Source: JAQGMV01 sp963828715 (GTDB lineage Bacteria; Pseudomonadota; Gammaproteobacteria; Burkholderiales; SG8-41). Taken from it: a stretch of 64,000 nt of DNA. Under the pieces are notes generated by a model, which worked only from the letters and a program-made list of their open reading frames with translations, ran no database searches and was not told the DNA's origin. Within the stretch, counting starts at the first letter, position 1. Each line of letters begins with the position of its first letter. The stretch lies in assembly GCA_963828715.1 (NCBI GenBank), contig CAWHFX010000008.1, positions 62,001-126,000 on the forward strand, in the 5' to 3' direction. The position numbers and the translations under genes are program-made. Of the stretch, positions 17,886 to 27,165 are shown piece by piece.

Positions 17886-18593
17886 ATGGACCGAATCATT
17901 ACGACGATCGCAACGGCGCTCGTTTTCATCATGCACATCGCCTACGCCGTTTACGCGCATGCGGACACACCACATCCGCATGGATCGATACAGGCATCGA
18001 TCGAGGACTACCTGCGAGTCCAGACCGGCGGACTGCCGGGTGAGGCGACGTTTACGGTCGGCGCCATCGACCCGCGCCTCGCGGTGGGACAGTGCGCAGC
18101 CGTGGAGGTATTCACGCCGCCCGGAAGCCGACTGTGGGGTACGAGCTCGGTCGGCGTACGCTGCAGCGCGCCGGCGCCGTGGACGATCTACGTCAGCGTG
18201 ACAGTGCGTGTGAAAGGCACCTACGTCGCGACCGCGCGCGCACTGGCGCCGGGTCAGCCGCTCACCGCCGCCGATCTCGCGCTCATGCAGGGGGACCTCA
18301 CGCAGATGCCGGCCGGTGTCCTCACCGATACCACGCAGGCGATCGGGAAGACGTCTGCGGCGCCCCTCGCCGCGGGGCAGCCGGTTCGAGGGGATCTGCT
18401 GCGCACGCCGTTCACAGTCCAGCAGGGCCAGAGCGTGAAGCTCGTCTCGACAGGGCCGGGTTTCCGCGTTACGGCCGAAGGCCGCGCGCTCGTAAATGCG
18501 AGCCAGGGGCAGGTCGCTCAGGTGCGCACGTCCTCGGGACAAACCGTGAGCGGCATCGCGATGGACGACGGGAGCGTAGAAGTCCGTTTCTGA
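17886..18593 (+). CDS. flgA: FlgA, P-ring assembly chaperone
   Basis: The 235-residue protein starts at ATG 17886, six bases after a strong AGGAGG; a GTG at 17880 lies too close to that site. A signal peptide (ATALVFIMHIAYAVYAHA) leads to the periplasm. The C-terminal half is a SAF-type domain: VRVKGTYVATARALAPGQPL, TAADLALMQGDLTQMPAGVL, then GKTSAAPLAAGQPVRGDLLR and VKLVSTGPGFRVTAEGRALV. FlgA helps FlgI subunits assemble into the P ring. It is divergent from the flgB operon and upstream of flgM. Confidence 0.95.
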   Translation: MDRIITTIATALVFIMHIAYAVYAHADTPHPHGSIQASIEDYLRVQTGGLPGEATFTVGAIDPRLAVGQCAAVEVFTPPGSRLWGTSSVGVRCSAPAPWTIYVSVTVRVKGTYVATARALAPGQPLTAADLALMQGDLTQMPAGVLTDTTQAIGKTSAAPLAAGQPVRGDLLRTPFTVQQGQSVKLVSTGPGFRVTAEGRALVNASQGQVAQVRTSSGQTVSGIAMDDGSVEVRF

Positions 18594-18614
18594 AACAATG
18601 GCTTAGGATGTGGC

Positions 18615-18642
18615 TCAAGTCCGGCGGCAAAACGGCCGATAA
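18615..18642 (+). promoter_or_regulatory. Sigma-28 (FliA) promoter for flgM-flgN
   Basis: TCAA at 18615-18618, 16 bases, then a perfect GCCGATAA at 18635-18642. It begins 22 bases after the flgA stop and lies 88 bases before the flgM start, so flgMN can be transcribed late and independently of flgA, which is the known arrangement for FlgM feedback. Confidence 0.72.
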
Positions 18643-18729
18643 TTAGAGCGGCCCGAGCACCCGAGGCGATTCAAGTTCCAACATAGGGTGCCGTTATTCC
18701 GCCTAAGATCCCTTGAGGGACTTGATGCC

Positions 18730-19029
18730 ATGAAGATCGACCCGACACTAAAACCCGCAGCGGCCAGCGCCGTCACCGAAGAGCGTACTCGCGCGGTCAA
18801 ACCTGGTTCCACCGCCCGCCAGCCGGGCGCCACCGTACAGGTGAGCCCGCTCGCATCGCAATTGCAATCGATCGATGCCGGCGCAGACGGTGGTGAATCC
18901 GTAGATGCCTCGCGCGTCGCGCAAGTAAAGCTCGCGATCGCGCAAGGCCGGTACGAAATCGACGCCGAGAAGATTGCCGACCGCCTGATCGAAAGCACCC
19001 GCGAATCGTTGCGCGGGGCAAAGGCATGA
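18730..19029 (+). CDS. flgM: FlgM, anti-sigma-28 factor
   Basis: The 99-residue protein starts MKIDPTLKPAAASAVTEERT and ends in the FliA-binding helices VDASRVAQVKLAIAQGRYEI, DAEKIADRLIESTRESL, the family signature (VxxIKxAIxxGxYxxDxxxIAxxLI). The N-terminal half is Ala/Thr-rich and probably disordered, as needed for export. FlgM binds FliA until the hook is complete and is then secreted. The start is chosen for the family N-terminus; an in-frame start further upstream would add unrelated residues. It overlaps flgN by ATGA. Confidence 0.95.
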   Translation: MKIDPTLKPAAASAVTEERTRAVKPGSTARQPGATVQVSPLASQLQSIDAGADGGESVDASRVAQVKLAIAQGRYEIDAEKIADRLIESTRESLRGAKA

Positions 19030-19511
19030 CGATGACCCCGGGCGCCCGCGCTGACATAGCGACCGCGCTTGCCGCGGAGCGTGCGGCCGTAGAGGCGCTG
19101 GTTGCGGTGCTCGCGGCGGAGCGCGAGGCACTGGGCGGCGGGCAGCACGATCACCTCGACCGGGCAGCGCCACGCAAGCGCGAGCTGCTGATTTCACTCG
19201 CCGCCGCGGATCAGAAGCGCAATCGCCTGCTCGAACAGGCGGGCGTGGGCCACGGCAGGTCCGGAATGGAAGCCTGGCTCGATATCCATGCGACCGACGA
19301 CGAAGTCCGCAGGAACTGGCGCGCCCTGCTTCAAGTTACCGAGCGGGCACGGCGCCTGAACGAAGAAAACGGCGCATTCATCAGCGCCCACATGCACGCG
19401 AACGAACAGGCGTTGTCGGCGCTGCTGACGGCCGCGCGTTCGACAGGCGTTTACGGCCCGGGCGGCCGTACTCTGAATCCCCTCTCCTCGCGTCCTCTCG
19501 CGTCGGCCTGA
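19026..19511 (+). CDS. flgN: FlgN, export chaperone for FlgK and FlgL
   Basis: This is a 161-residue, strongly helical protein with repeated heptads (TALAAERAAVEALVAVLAAE, REALGGG, then LDRAAPRKRELLISLAAADQ and RNWRALLQVTERARRLNEEN). FlgN-type chaperones bind the C-terminal helices of FlgK and FlgL. Identity rests on the flgM-flgN order, four-base overlap, helical composition and the ENGAFISAHMHANEQALSAL segment that matches the family pattern. An intrinsic terminator follows. Confidence 0.9.
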   Translation: MTMTPGARADIATALAAERAAVEALVAVLAAEREALGGGQHDHLDRAAPRKRELLISLAAADQKRNRLLEQAGVGHGRSGMEAWLDIHATDDEVRRNWRALLQVTERARRLNEENGAFISAHMHANEQALSALLTAARSTGVYGPGGRTLNPLSSRPLASA

Positions 19512-19517
19512 GCGTCA

Positions 19518-19545
19518 AGGCGGCGATTTCGCCGCCTCAACCCTT
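19518..19545 (+). terminator. Intrinsic terminator after flgN
   Basis: A perfect hairpin with GGCGGCGA paired to TCGCCGCC flanks a loop of two to four bases at 19519-19536, followed by a pyrimidine-rich CAACCCTTCTTGT. It lies 7 bases past the flgN stop and 30 bases before the convergent glgP stop, so it could serve both directions. Confidence 0.65.
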
Positions 19546-19575
19546 CTTGTACGCTCGGACGTGAGTTCTGGCGTT

Positions 19576-22101
19576 TCACTGCAGGAATCCACTCTTCACA
19601 TCATCGTGCGACAGCAGTCGAATCGGCACCGGTTCGACACGCCAGATGTCTTCGCAATACTCACGAATCGTCCGGTCGGATGAAAACTTGCCGCAGCGCG
19701 CGGCGTTCAGGATCGACATGCGCGTCCAGCTCAACGTGTCCAGATAAGCCTCCGACACGCGCTGTTGACACTCCTGATAGAGCGCGAAGTCCGCAAGCAC
19801 CAGAAAAGGATCGCTGTAGAGCAGGTTGTCGATCAGCGGCCGGAAAAGCGCCGTGTCTCCACGTGAGAAGAAGCCCGATGCGATGAGGTCGAGAGACTCG
19901 CGCAACACGGGCTCGGCGCGATAGCAATCCATCGGGTCGTAGCCTTGCGCCTTTACCGCCGCGACCTCGTGCGCGGTGAGTCCGAACAGAAAGAAGTTAT
20001 CGGCGCCGACCTCATCGCGGATCTCTATGTTCGCGCCGTCGAGCGTTCCGATCGTGAGTGCACCGTTGAGTGAGAACTTCATGTTCCCGGTGCCCGACGC
20101 TTCCTTACCGGCGGTGGAGATCTGCTCGGACAGGTCGGCCGCGGGATAAACACGCTGACCGCTGCTCACGTTGTAGTTGGGCAGAAACACCACTCGCAAC
20201 GCATCCCGCACCTGCGGATCGCGCTCGAGCACATCGCCCACGGCATTGATGAGCTTGATGATGAGCTTCGCCATCCGATATGCGGGCGCCGCCTTGCCGC
20301 CGAAGATGAATGTTCGAGGCGGCCCCTCCAGCGCAACCCCCGACTTGACACGGACGTATTCGGCAACAACGTGCAGCGCGATCAGGTGCTGGCGCTTGTA
20401 CTCATGGATGCGTTTGACCTGTACGTCGAACATCGACTTCGGGTCGACCATGATGCCAGTGCGCTGCCGGATGAAGGCCGCGAATTCTTCCTTATTGGCC
20501 CGCTTCACCTCGCGCCATCGCGCGCCGAACGCGGCGTCGTGCGCCAGTGGCTCCAGGCGCTTCAGCTCGTCGAGGCGGGTGATCCATCCATCATCTATGG
20601 CTTCGCTCACCAGACTTGCGAGCCGCGGGTTGCTGAGCGCGATCCAGCGCCGCGGCGTGACACCGTTCGTCTTGTTGCCGAACTTCTCCGGCCATAGCGC
20701 GAAAAAGTCTTGCAGGACGTCCTCCTTGAGCAGATCGGAGTGAAGCTCCGCGACGCCGTTGATGGCGTGCGACCCCACACACGCCAGGTGAGCCATACGT
20801 ACGTATCGCTCGCCGTGTTCATCGATGAGCGACAGGCGTGCGATGCGTTCGTCGTCCCCCCAGAAGCGAATCCGCGCTTCGTCCAGAAAGCGGGCGTTGA
20901 TTTCGAAGATGATGTCCAGATGCCGCGGCAGCAGTTTGCGGAACATGGAGATTGGCCAGCATTCGAGTGCTTCGGGCAGAAGCGTATGGTTGGTATAGCC
21001 GATAGCAGCGCGCGTGATGTCCCAGGCCAGGTCCCACGCAAGCCCATTCTCGTCGACGAGGAGGCGCATCAACTCCGCCACGGCGATCGCCGGATGCGTA
21101 TCGTTCAACTGCACGCAGTACTTTTCGTGGAAGCGTTCCACCGGGATACGCTGGCCGCGCATGACGCGCAGCATGTCCTGAAGGGAGCACGACACGAAGA
21201 AGAACTGCTGCTCGAGACGCAGCGCCTTGCCCTGGATCGCTTCATCGTTCGGGTACAGCACCTTCGTCAGATTCTCGGACACGACCTTCTGATTCACCGC
21301 GCCGTAATAGTCACCGCGATTGAAGACCGCGAAATCGAACGATTCGGCTGCCTCGGCGCGCCACAAGCGAAGCGTGTTCGCCGTATTGTTGTGATAACCG
21401 AGAATCGGCGTGTCGTAGGGGATGCCCACGACCACGCGCTCCGGCAGCCAGCGCACGGAGAGGCGGCCGTTCTCGTCTGTCCACTGCTGAGTGTGCCCGC
21501 CGAATTTGACTTCCACGGCCCACTCGGGACGAGGGACATCCCAGGGGGTGCCGTAGCGCAGCCATTTGTCGGTGCGCTCGACCTGCCATCCGTCCACGAT
21601 CTCCTGCTCGAAAATGCCGTATTCGTAACGAATGCCATAGCCGAGAGCGGGGATCTCGAGTGTTGCCATCGAATCCAGAAAACAGGCCGCCAGCCGCCCG
21701 AGGCCGCCGTTTCCGAGGCCCGGTTCTTCCTCCTGCTGCAGCAGGCCGTCAAAATCGAGGCCCAACTCCGTGATCGCCTGCTGCACCTCAGCGTAGATGC
21801 CGAGGTTCACGAGGTTGTTGCCGAGATGCGGCCCGATCAGGAACTCGGCCGAAAAATACGCAACGGTGCGCGAGCGCTGTTTCGTATAAGCAGCGGCGGT
21901 GCTCACCCAGCGTTGCAGCAGCCGGTCGCGCACGACATACGCGAGCGCGAGATAGTAGTCGCGCTTCGTCGCGAGGGCGGGAAACTTGCCCTGCATGTAG
22001 AAGAGGCTGTCGAGGAATGCGCGCTTCAGCGCTTCCTTGTTCAAAGCAGTGCGTTCGTCCTCGGGCACGACAGCGCCCGGCGCATCGGCCGGCATGTTCA
22101 T
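19576..22101 (-). CDS. glgP: Glycogen/maltodextrin phosphorylase
   Basis: This is an 841-residue GT35 phosphorylase that releases glucose 1-phosphate from alpha-1,4-glucans. The start is placed at 22101 (MNMPADAPGAVVPEDE) behind GGAG; the open frame extends 50 codons further without family sequence. Visible signatures are VAYFSAEFLIGPHLGNNLVN, EEEPGLGNGGLGRLAACFLD, YGIRYEYGIFEQEIVDGWQV, QLNDTHPAIAVAELMRLLVD and the pyridoxal-phosphate site EASGTGNMKFSLNGALTIGT with DGANIEI. Length is normal. It has no flagellar role and is flanked by flgN and fliA; no other glycogen gene is present in the window. Confidence 0.95.
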   Translation of the reverse strand: MNMPADAPGAVVPEDERTALNKEALKRAFLDSLFYMQGKFPALATKRDYYLALAYVVRDRLLQRWVSTAAAYTKQRSRTVAYFSAEFLIGPHLGNNLVNLGIYAEVQQAITELGLDFDGLLQQEEEPGLGNGGLGRLAACFLDSMATLEIPALGYGIRYEYGIFEQEIVDGWQVERTDKWLRYGTPWDVPRPEWAVEVKFGGHTQQWTDENGRLSVRWLPERVVVGIPYDTPILGYHNNTANTLRLWRAEAAESFDFAVFNRGDYYGAVNQKVVSENLTKVLYPNDEAIQGKALRLEQQFFFVSCSLQDMLRVMRGQRIPVERFHEKYCVQLNDTHPAIAVAELMRLLVDENGLAWDLAWDITRAAIGYTNHTLLPEALECWPISMFRKLLPRHLDIIFEINARFLDEARIRFWGDDERIARLSLIDEHGERYVRMAHLACVGSHAINGVAELHSDLLKEDVLQDFFALWPEKFGNKTNGVTPRRWIALSNPRLASLVSEAIDDGWITRLDELKRLEPLAHDAAFGARWREVKRANKEEFAAFIRQRTGIMVDPKSMFDVQVKRIHEYKRQHLIALHVVAEYVRVKSGVALEGPPRTFIFGGKAAPAYRMAKLIIKLINAVGDVLERDPQVRDALRVVFLPNYNVSSGQRVYPAADLSEQISTAGKEASGTGNMKFSLNGALTIGTLDGANIEIRDEVGADNFFLFGLTAHEVAAVKAQGYDPMDCYRAEPVLRESLDLIASGFFSRGDTALFRPLIDNLLYSDPFLVLADFALYQECQQRVSEAYLDTLSWTRMSILNAARCGKFSSDRTIREYCEDIWRVEPVPIRLLSHDDVKSGFLQ

Positions 22102-22337
22102 GGACGTTCTCCGCGGCGATGGGGAAAGTGTTCCCGCGCAAGATTTGTGCGAGGGCGCGCCTCGCTCACCGCAAGTGCGGTTCGCGCGCCGCAAAACGTC
22201 GGGAAAAGCGGCGAGTTTAGTCAGCCATGCCGGCTGAATGAACCGGGCCACACGAGATTACAGGCCATCGTCGCGCACCGCCAGCGGGCATGAAACGCCA
22301 GACATGAATCGATATGGTGCGGGCGCAACCGATGTCG

Positions 22338-23051
22338 CTACGCAACTACGCGGAGCCGCGCGCGCAGCCGCGCGATGCTTTGCGTATGAATCTGGCACAC
22401 GCGCGATTCACTCACGCCCAGTACCTCGCCGATCTCGCGGAGATTGAGCTCCTGCTCGTAATAAAGCGACATCACGAGCTTCTCACGCTCCGGCAGCTCT
22501 TCGATTGCCTCCACGAGCGCTTCACGCAGCTTGCGGTCTTCGAGCATCTTGAGCGGGTCGCTGTCCGGACCGGCTGAATAGCGCTCGACGAACGGGTCGT
22601 CATGCTCGGTGCCGAAATCCTCGTACGAAACGATCTGATACCCGCGCGCATCCTGCAAGAGCCGCTGATATTCACCCAGGCCCATTCCCAGCGCTTCGGC
22701 GAGCTCGGTCTCACTCGGGGCGCGGCCATTCTGCTGCTCCAGCCGCGAAATCATGCCCTCCACGCGGCGCAGGCTCCGGCGCACGGCGCGTGGCACCCAG
22801 TCACATTGGCGCAACCCGTCCAGCATGGCGCCGCGGATGCGCTGCACCGCGTAGGTTTCGAATTGCGCCCCCTGCGTGGTCTGATAGCGCCGCGCGGCAT
22901 CCAGCAGACCCATCATTCCCGACTGGATGAGATCGTCCAGTTCGACTGATGCCGGCAGCGCGGCCATCATGTGATGCGCGATGCGTCGCACGAGCGGTGC
23001 GAGATCGACGACACGGGTTTGGACTTCGCCTTCACTCAATGCGCTATACAT
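22338..23051 (-). CDS. fliA: FliA, flagellar sigma factor sigma-28
   Basis: The 237-residue protein starts MYSALSEGEVQTRVVDLAPL at 23051. Region 2 reads LPASVELDDLIQSGMMGLLD and QFETYAVQRIRGAMLDGLRQ, with DWVPRAVRR; region 4 reads LPEREKLVMSLYYEQELNLR, EIGEVLGVSESRVCQIHTQS. FliA directs the late flagellar and chemotaxis promoters, seven or more of which I find in this window. The start is fixed by the family N-terminus; the open frame itself runs about 100 codons further upstream into flhG. It follows flhG by one base, in the flhB-flhA-flhF-flhG-fliA order common to beta- and gammaproteobacteria. Confidence 0.97.
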   Translation of the reverse strand: MYSALSEGEVQTRVVDLAPLVRRIAHHMMAALPASVELDDLIQSGMMGLLDAARRYQTTQGAQFETYAVQRIRGAMLDGLRQCDWVPRAVRRSLRRVEGMISRLEQQNGRAPSETELAEALGMGLGEYQRLLQDARGYQIVSYEDFGTEHDDPFVERYSAGPDSDPLKMLEDRKLREALVEAIEELPEREKLVMSLYYEQELNLREIGEVLGVSESRVCQIHTQSIARLRARLRVVA

Positions 23052-23052
23052 A

Positions 23053-23931
23053 TCAGGCTCCTGCGCCCGACAGCTCGAATCGGCTGCCGTGAATGGCGCG
23101 CTGCATAAAATGGTCGAGTCGGCTGCCTTCCTGTCCCGAGGCGGCCCAGTGCGCGACGTTTGTCGCATGATCGATGAAGCTGTGCGCCGCGCCGGAGCGC
23201 GGTGCGATTCGCACGACCGGGGCATTACGGCGCGCGCTTTCGGTAACGGCGGTGTCGTGCGGCACCGCGCCCATGAACTGAACAGACGTATCCAGGTGCT
23301 TTGCGGCCACCTGCGCCATGTTCTGGTGGATGAGTGCCGCCGTGGCATAATCGGACGCGCGATTGACGAGGAGCCGGAAGCGGCCTCGTCCGTGTGCCTG
23401 CGTCATGCGCTTGATCGCAGCGTAACCACCGGTGACCGAAGAGGGCCCGGGACTCACGACCACGATGACTTCCTGCGCCGCCTGCGCGAACGCAGATGGC
23501 TGCTGCCCTTCGTTGCTCGCGTCGAGCAGCACGACGTCGGTTTCGACGTCGAGACTCGCGAAGCAGGCAACCGCGCGCTGCTGTGCGGCGGTATCGAGGA
23601 GCGGCAGCGCGCGCGCCGCAGCGCCTGCGGGCAGCAACTTCACCCGCGCCCCGAGCTCGAGCAACGCCTCCTCGATCCCACACCCACCACTCATGATGTC
23701 GTGCAGGTCGTGACGCGGCGTGAGGCCGAGGGCGCGCGCGATGTTGGCGCCGCCGTTCTCATCGATCATGAGGACGCGCTTGCCTTCCGCAGCGAGCGCC
23801 CAGGCCAGGTTGACCACGCAACTCGTCGCACCGGCGCCCCGAGCGCCCGCGACGACTGCGATCGTGCGCGCACGCGAAAAGGCGAGGATCTGCCGCAGGC
23901 CTTCGGCCTGGTCTCCGGCGTCGTTAACCAA
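23053..23931 (-). CDS. flhG: FlhG/FleN-like MinD-family protein with altered P-loop
   Basis: The 292-residue protein has MinD/ParA-type fold signatures: NLAWALAAEGKRVLMIDENG, then GLTPRHDLHDIMSGGCGIEE, and ETDVVLLDASNEGQ. FlhG limits flagellar number and position together with FlhF. The deviant Walker A region, normally GKGGVGKT(S/N), here reads GARGAGATS at residues 29-37: both the signature lysine and the P-loop lysine are absent. Nucleotide binding or hydrolysis may therefore be altered. It overlaps flhF by eight bases and is followed by fliA. The assignment rests on position plus fold; the sequence is divergent. Confidence 0.88.
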   Translation of the reverse strand: MVNDAGDQAEGLRQILAFSRARTIAVVAGARGAGATSCVVNLAWALAAEGKRVLMIDENGGANIARALGLTPRHDLHDIMSGGCGIEEALLELGARVKLLPAGAAARALPLLDTAAQQRAVACFASLDVETDVVLLDASNEGQQPSAFAQAAQEVIVVVSPGPSSVTGGYAAIKRMTQAHGRGRFRLLVNRASDYATAALIHQNMAQVAAKHLDTSVQFMGAVPHDTAVTESARRNAPVVRIAPRSGAAHSFIDHATNVAHWAASGQEGSRLDHFMQRAIHGSRFELSGAGA

Positions 23932-25093
23932 TGGCCACCCCCGTGCTCGCGCGAGAAGTCATTGCCGCGGTCAGCAGCGGAAAATCCTCCGGCGCGACGC
24001 TGAGGGCGTCAGCAACGGCGGCTTCGACCGCCTCCCGCACGAGGTCGGCGCGATCCGGCAGACGCATGTCTTCCGGGACCCGCTGTCCGTCCGTAACGTA
24101 GTGCAGAGGCAGCGCATGTCGCACGATTACGTCGAGCGCGCCGGCGAGACCCGCTGCTTCGTCCGTCTTGGTGAGAATGCAGCCGTGCACGCCCGTGCTT
24201 TCGTACGCGGTCACCACCTCTTCCAGCGTGCGTGCACTCGATGTGGCCTGCAGGAGGAGCAAGCGCTTCACGTCGCCGCTGCCGGCGAGCATTGCTGCAT
24301 GCTGCGCCACCATCGCATCACGCTGGCTCATGCCGATCGTGTCGATCAGCACGAGATGCCGGCCGCGAAGCTCGGCGAGCGTCTCGCTGAGATCGGATTG
24401 ATCGCGAACGATGTGGACCGGAACATCGAGAATTCGTCCGTAGATGCGCAACTGTTCGTGCGCGCCGATCCGATAGCTGTCCGTGGTCAGCAGCGCAACC
24501 TTGGAAGCCCCGAAGCGGACGACCGCGCGGGCCGCGATTTTCGCGACCGTTGTCGTCTTTCCGGCGCCCGTCGGCCCGACGAGCGCATACACACCGCCGC
24601 GCGTCACGATCTCGTCGCTCTCGGCGAGCATCAGCGACTGCTGCAACCGTTCGGCCACGGCCGAAGCATCCGCCGCGGCGTCGTGACCGCTGTTTGTCGC
24701 TTCCGCGAGGCGTTTCGCGAGCTGCGGGCTGAAGCCGGCGTTGAGCAACGTACCCAGAAGCGCGTCTCTACCCGCAGCGCGACGGCTATTGGCCGTAGCA
24801 AGCGCTGCAATGTCGCGCTGGAGCGCGAGCTTCACGCGCTGAATCTCGTCGCGCAGCTCGTCGAGCTCCGCCGGCGCACACGTTGGTGTCGGGGGCACCG
24901 CCGCCAGTGGCACCCCCGCCACGGGCGCCGGCGCCGGCGTTTGCAGGTCGAGCTCCTCGCCCGCGGCCGCCATGATTTCGAGGACTCCGTTATGCGCGCG
25001 ATTGGAAATGATGATCGCGTCCTCGCCCAGCGCCTGCTTCACTTTCGCAAGCACCTCGCGCGAGGTCGTACCGGAGAATCGGTGCATTTTCAT
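23924..25093 (-). CDS. flhF: FlhF, SRP-family GTPase for flagellar placement
   Basis: The 389-residue protein starts MKMHRFSGTTSREVLAKVKQ, LGEDAIIISNR, the FlhF B domain, then a Pro/Ala linker (about residues 50-75) and an NG GTPase domain. The P-loop is VGPTGAGKTTTVAKIAARA (about residues 168-186); further motifs are LLTTDSYRIGAHEQLRIYG and LIDTIGMSQRD. FlhF recruits early flagellar components to the assembly site, usually a cell pole. It abuts flhA and overlaps flhG by eight bases. Length and motifs are complete. Confidence 0.96.
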   Translation of the reverse strand: MKMHRFSGTTSREVLAKVKQALGEDAIIISNRAHNGVLEIMAAAGEELDLQTPAPAPVAGVPLAAVPPTPTCAPAELDELRDEIQRVKLALQRDIAALATANSRRAAGRDALLGTLLNAGFSPQLAKRLAEATNSGHDAAADASAVAERLQQSLMLAESDEIVTRGGVYALVGPTGAGKTTTVAKIAARAVVRFGASKVALLTTDSYRIGAHEQLRIYGRILDVPVHIVRDQSDLSETLAELRGRHLVLIDTIGMSQRDAMVAQHAAMLAGSGDVKRLLLLQATSSARTLEEVVTAYESTGVHGCILTKTDEAAGLAGALDVIVRHALPLHYVTDGQRVPEDMRLPDRADLVREAVEAAVADALSVAPEDFPLLTAAMTSRASTGVAIG

Positions 25094-27165
25094 CAGGAGT
25101 CACCTCCAACTATGGATACCACTTTGATCGCACGTGTATCGGGCACTTCAGCGTGCGACATGACTTTGAGTTGCGGAATGGCCCGGCGCAGGAAGCGCGA
25201 GAGGAGCACGCGCAATGCGGCCGGAACGAGCAGCAGAGCCGGCAGGCCGAACTGTTCCTGCCGCTCCGCCGAGATTCGTGTGGCGGACACGAGCTGATCG
25301 GCAAGCTGCGGTTCGATCACCGCCGTATCGCTCGCGGTCGCCTGCAGCAACATGCGCTCGATCGCCGGATCGAGCACCATCGCCTGGACTTCGCTCGCGC
25401 CCGGGAACATCTGCTGCACGATGGCGCGTCCGAGGGCGATGCGGACCTGTGCAGTGAGCTCCATCGGATCCTGCGTGCGCGCGGCGTGGCCGGCGAGCGC
25501 TTCGACGATCGTGCGCATGTCTCGGATATGGACCCCTTCCTCGAGCAGGTTCTGCAGAACCTTCTGCAGCACCGGCATCGTGAGCAGCTTGGGGACGAGA
25601 TCCTCGATCAGCTTCGGCGTTTCGCGCGTCAGATGATCGATGAGTTGCTGCAGCGGTTCGCGTCCGAAGAGCTCCGACGCATGCGCGTTCATGAGCTGCG
25701 ACAGATGCGTCGCGACGACCGTGCTCGCATCGACGACGGTGTAACCCGCATTCTGTGCGGCTTCGCGCGAAGCAGCCTCGATCCACACGGCGGGCAGTCC
25801 GAACGCCGGATCGGTCGTGGCAATCCCCGGAACCTGACTGGCTACACGGCCCGGGTTGATGGCGAGATACATGCCGGCGTGTGCTTCGGAGTGCGCGATC
25901 TCCACGCCCTTCAGCAGAATCCGGTACGCAGCGGGCCGCAATTCGAGGTTGTCCCGGATATGTATCGAAGGCGGCAGGAAGCCGATGTCGTGCGCGAACT
26001 TCTTGCGAATCGCCTTGATGCGCCGGAGGAGCTCGCCGTCCTGACCACGGTCGACCAGCGGGACCAGGCGGTAACCGACTTCGAGGCCGAGCACATCGAC
26101 CGGCACCACGTCCTGCCAGGTCACTTCGGCGGATTCGGCCGGCGCTGTCGGCGCGGGCGTTGCGCTCTCCGGTCGCGGCGTGTCGCGACGCTTGCGCAGG
26201 TAATACGCGCCGGTTCCCAGGAGCCCGGCGAGCGCGACAAACGCGAAGTGCGGCATGCCGGGCACGAGTCCGAGCGCACCGATGATGCCCGCGGTGATCG
26301 TGTAGGCGTGCGGCTTCGCGAAGATCTGGCTCGCGAGCTGCTCGCCCATGTTCTCCTCGGTGCCGACGCGGCTCACGACCAGGCCGGCAGCAGTCGAGAT
26401 GATCAGTGCCGGAATCTGGGCAACAAGTCCGTCGCCGATCGTCAGCAGCGCGTAGTTCTTGGCGGCCATCCCCACGGGCATGCCGTGCTGGAACACACCG
26501 ATCACGAGCCCGCCGATGAGGTTGATCGCAAGAATGAGAATCCCGGCGATCGCATCACCACGCACGAACTTGCTGGCACCGTCCATCGAGCCGTAGAAGT
26601 CGGCTTCCTGCGTGACGAGCACTCTGCGTTTGCGCGCGTCGTCCTCTCCGATCAGACCTGCGTTCAGGTCCGCGTCGATCGCCATCTGTTTGCCGGGCAA
26701 TGCGTCGAGTGTGAAGCGCGCGCCCACCTCCGCGATTCGGCCGGCGCCTTTCGTGATGACCACGAAGTTGATGACGACCATGATCACGAACACGACCACG
26801 CCCACTGCGTAACTGTCACCTACCACGAAGTGGCCGAATGATTCGATGACCTTGCCTGCCGCACCGGCGCCGGTATGTCCTTCGAGCAGTACGACGCGCG
26901 TCGACGCGACGTTCAGTGAGAGCCGCAGCAGCGTCGTGACGAGCAGCACGGTCGGGAAGATCGCGAACTCGAGCGGCTTGAGCGTATACATGCCGGTCAG
27001 GAGCACCATCACGGCGAATGCGATGTTGAACGTGAACAGCAGATCGAGCAGAAACGGCGGGAGGGGCAGGATCATCATCGCGAGGATCATCACGATGAGG
27101 AGCGGCCCGCCCAGGCCGCGTGCGATGTCTAAGCCGCGGGGACGCGGAAGCGCGAGGGCGCTCAT
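25093..27165 (-). CDS. flhA: FlhA, flagellar type III export gate protein
   Basis: The 690-residue protein has an N-terminal membrane half with about eight helices (ILAMMILPLPPFLLDLLFTF, NIAFAVMVLLTGMYTLKPLE, then AEVGARFTLDALPGKQMAID and DADLNAGLIGEDDARKRR, the FHIPEP-family loop) and a C-terminal cytosolic domain from about residue 350 (VDVLGLEVGYRLVPLVDRGQ; RIKAIRKKFAHDIGFLPPSI). FlhA is the export-ring protein that docks chaperone-substrate complexes. It overlaps flhB by ATGA and abuts flhF. Confidence 0.97.
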   Translation of the reverse strand: MSALALPRPRGLDIARGLGGPLLIVMILAMMILPLPPFLLDLLFTFNIAFAVMVLLTGMYTLKPLEFAIFPTVLLVTTLLRLSLNVASTRVVLLEGHTGAGAAGKVIESFGHFVVGDSYAVGVVVFVIMVVINFVVITKGAGRIAEVGARFTLDALPGKQMAIDADLNAGLIGEDDARKRRVLVTQEADFYGSMDGASKFVRGDAIAGILILAINLIGGLVIGVFQHGMPVGMAAKNYALLTIGDGLVAQIPALIISTAAGLVVSRVGTEENMGEQLASQIFAKPHAYTITAGIIGALGLVPGMPHFAFVALAGLLGTGAYYLRKRRDTPRPESATPAPTAPAESAEVTWQDVVPVDVLGLEVGYRLVPLVDRGQDGELLRRIKAIRKKFAHDIGFLPPSIHIRDNLELRPAAYRILLKGVEIAHSEAHAGMYLAINPGRVASQVPGIATTDPAFGLPAVWIEAASREAAQNAGYTVVDASTVVATHLSQLMNAHASELFGREPLQQLIDHLTRETPKLIEDLVPKLLTMPVLQKVLQNLLEEGVHIRDMRTIVEALAGHAARTQDPMELTAQVRIALGRAIVQQMFPGASEVQAMVLDPAIERMLLQATASDTAVIEPQLADQLVSATRISAERQEQFGLPALLLVPAALRVLLSRFLRRAIPQLKVMSHAEVPDTRAIKVVSIVGGDS

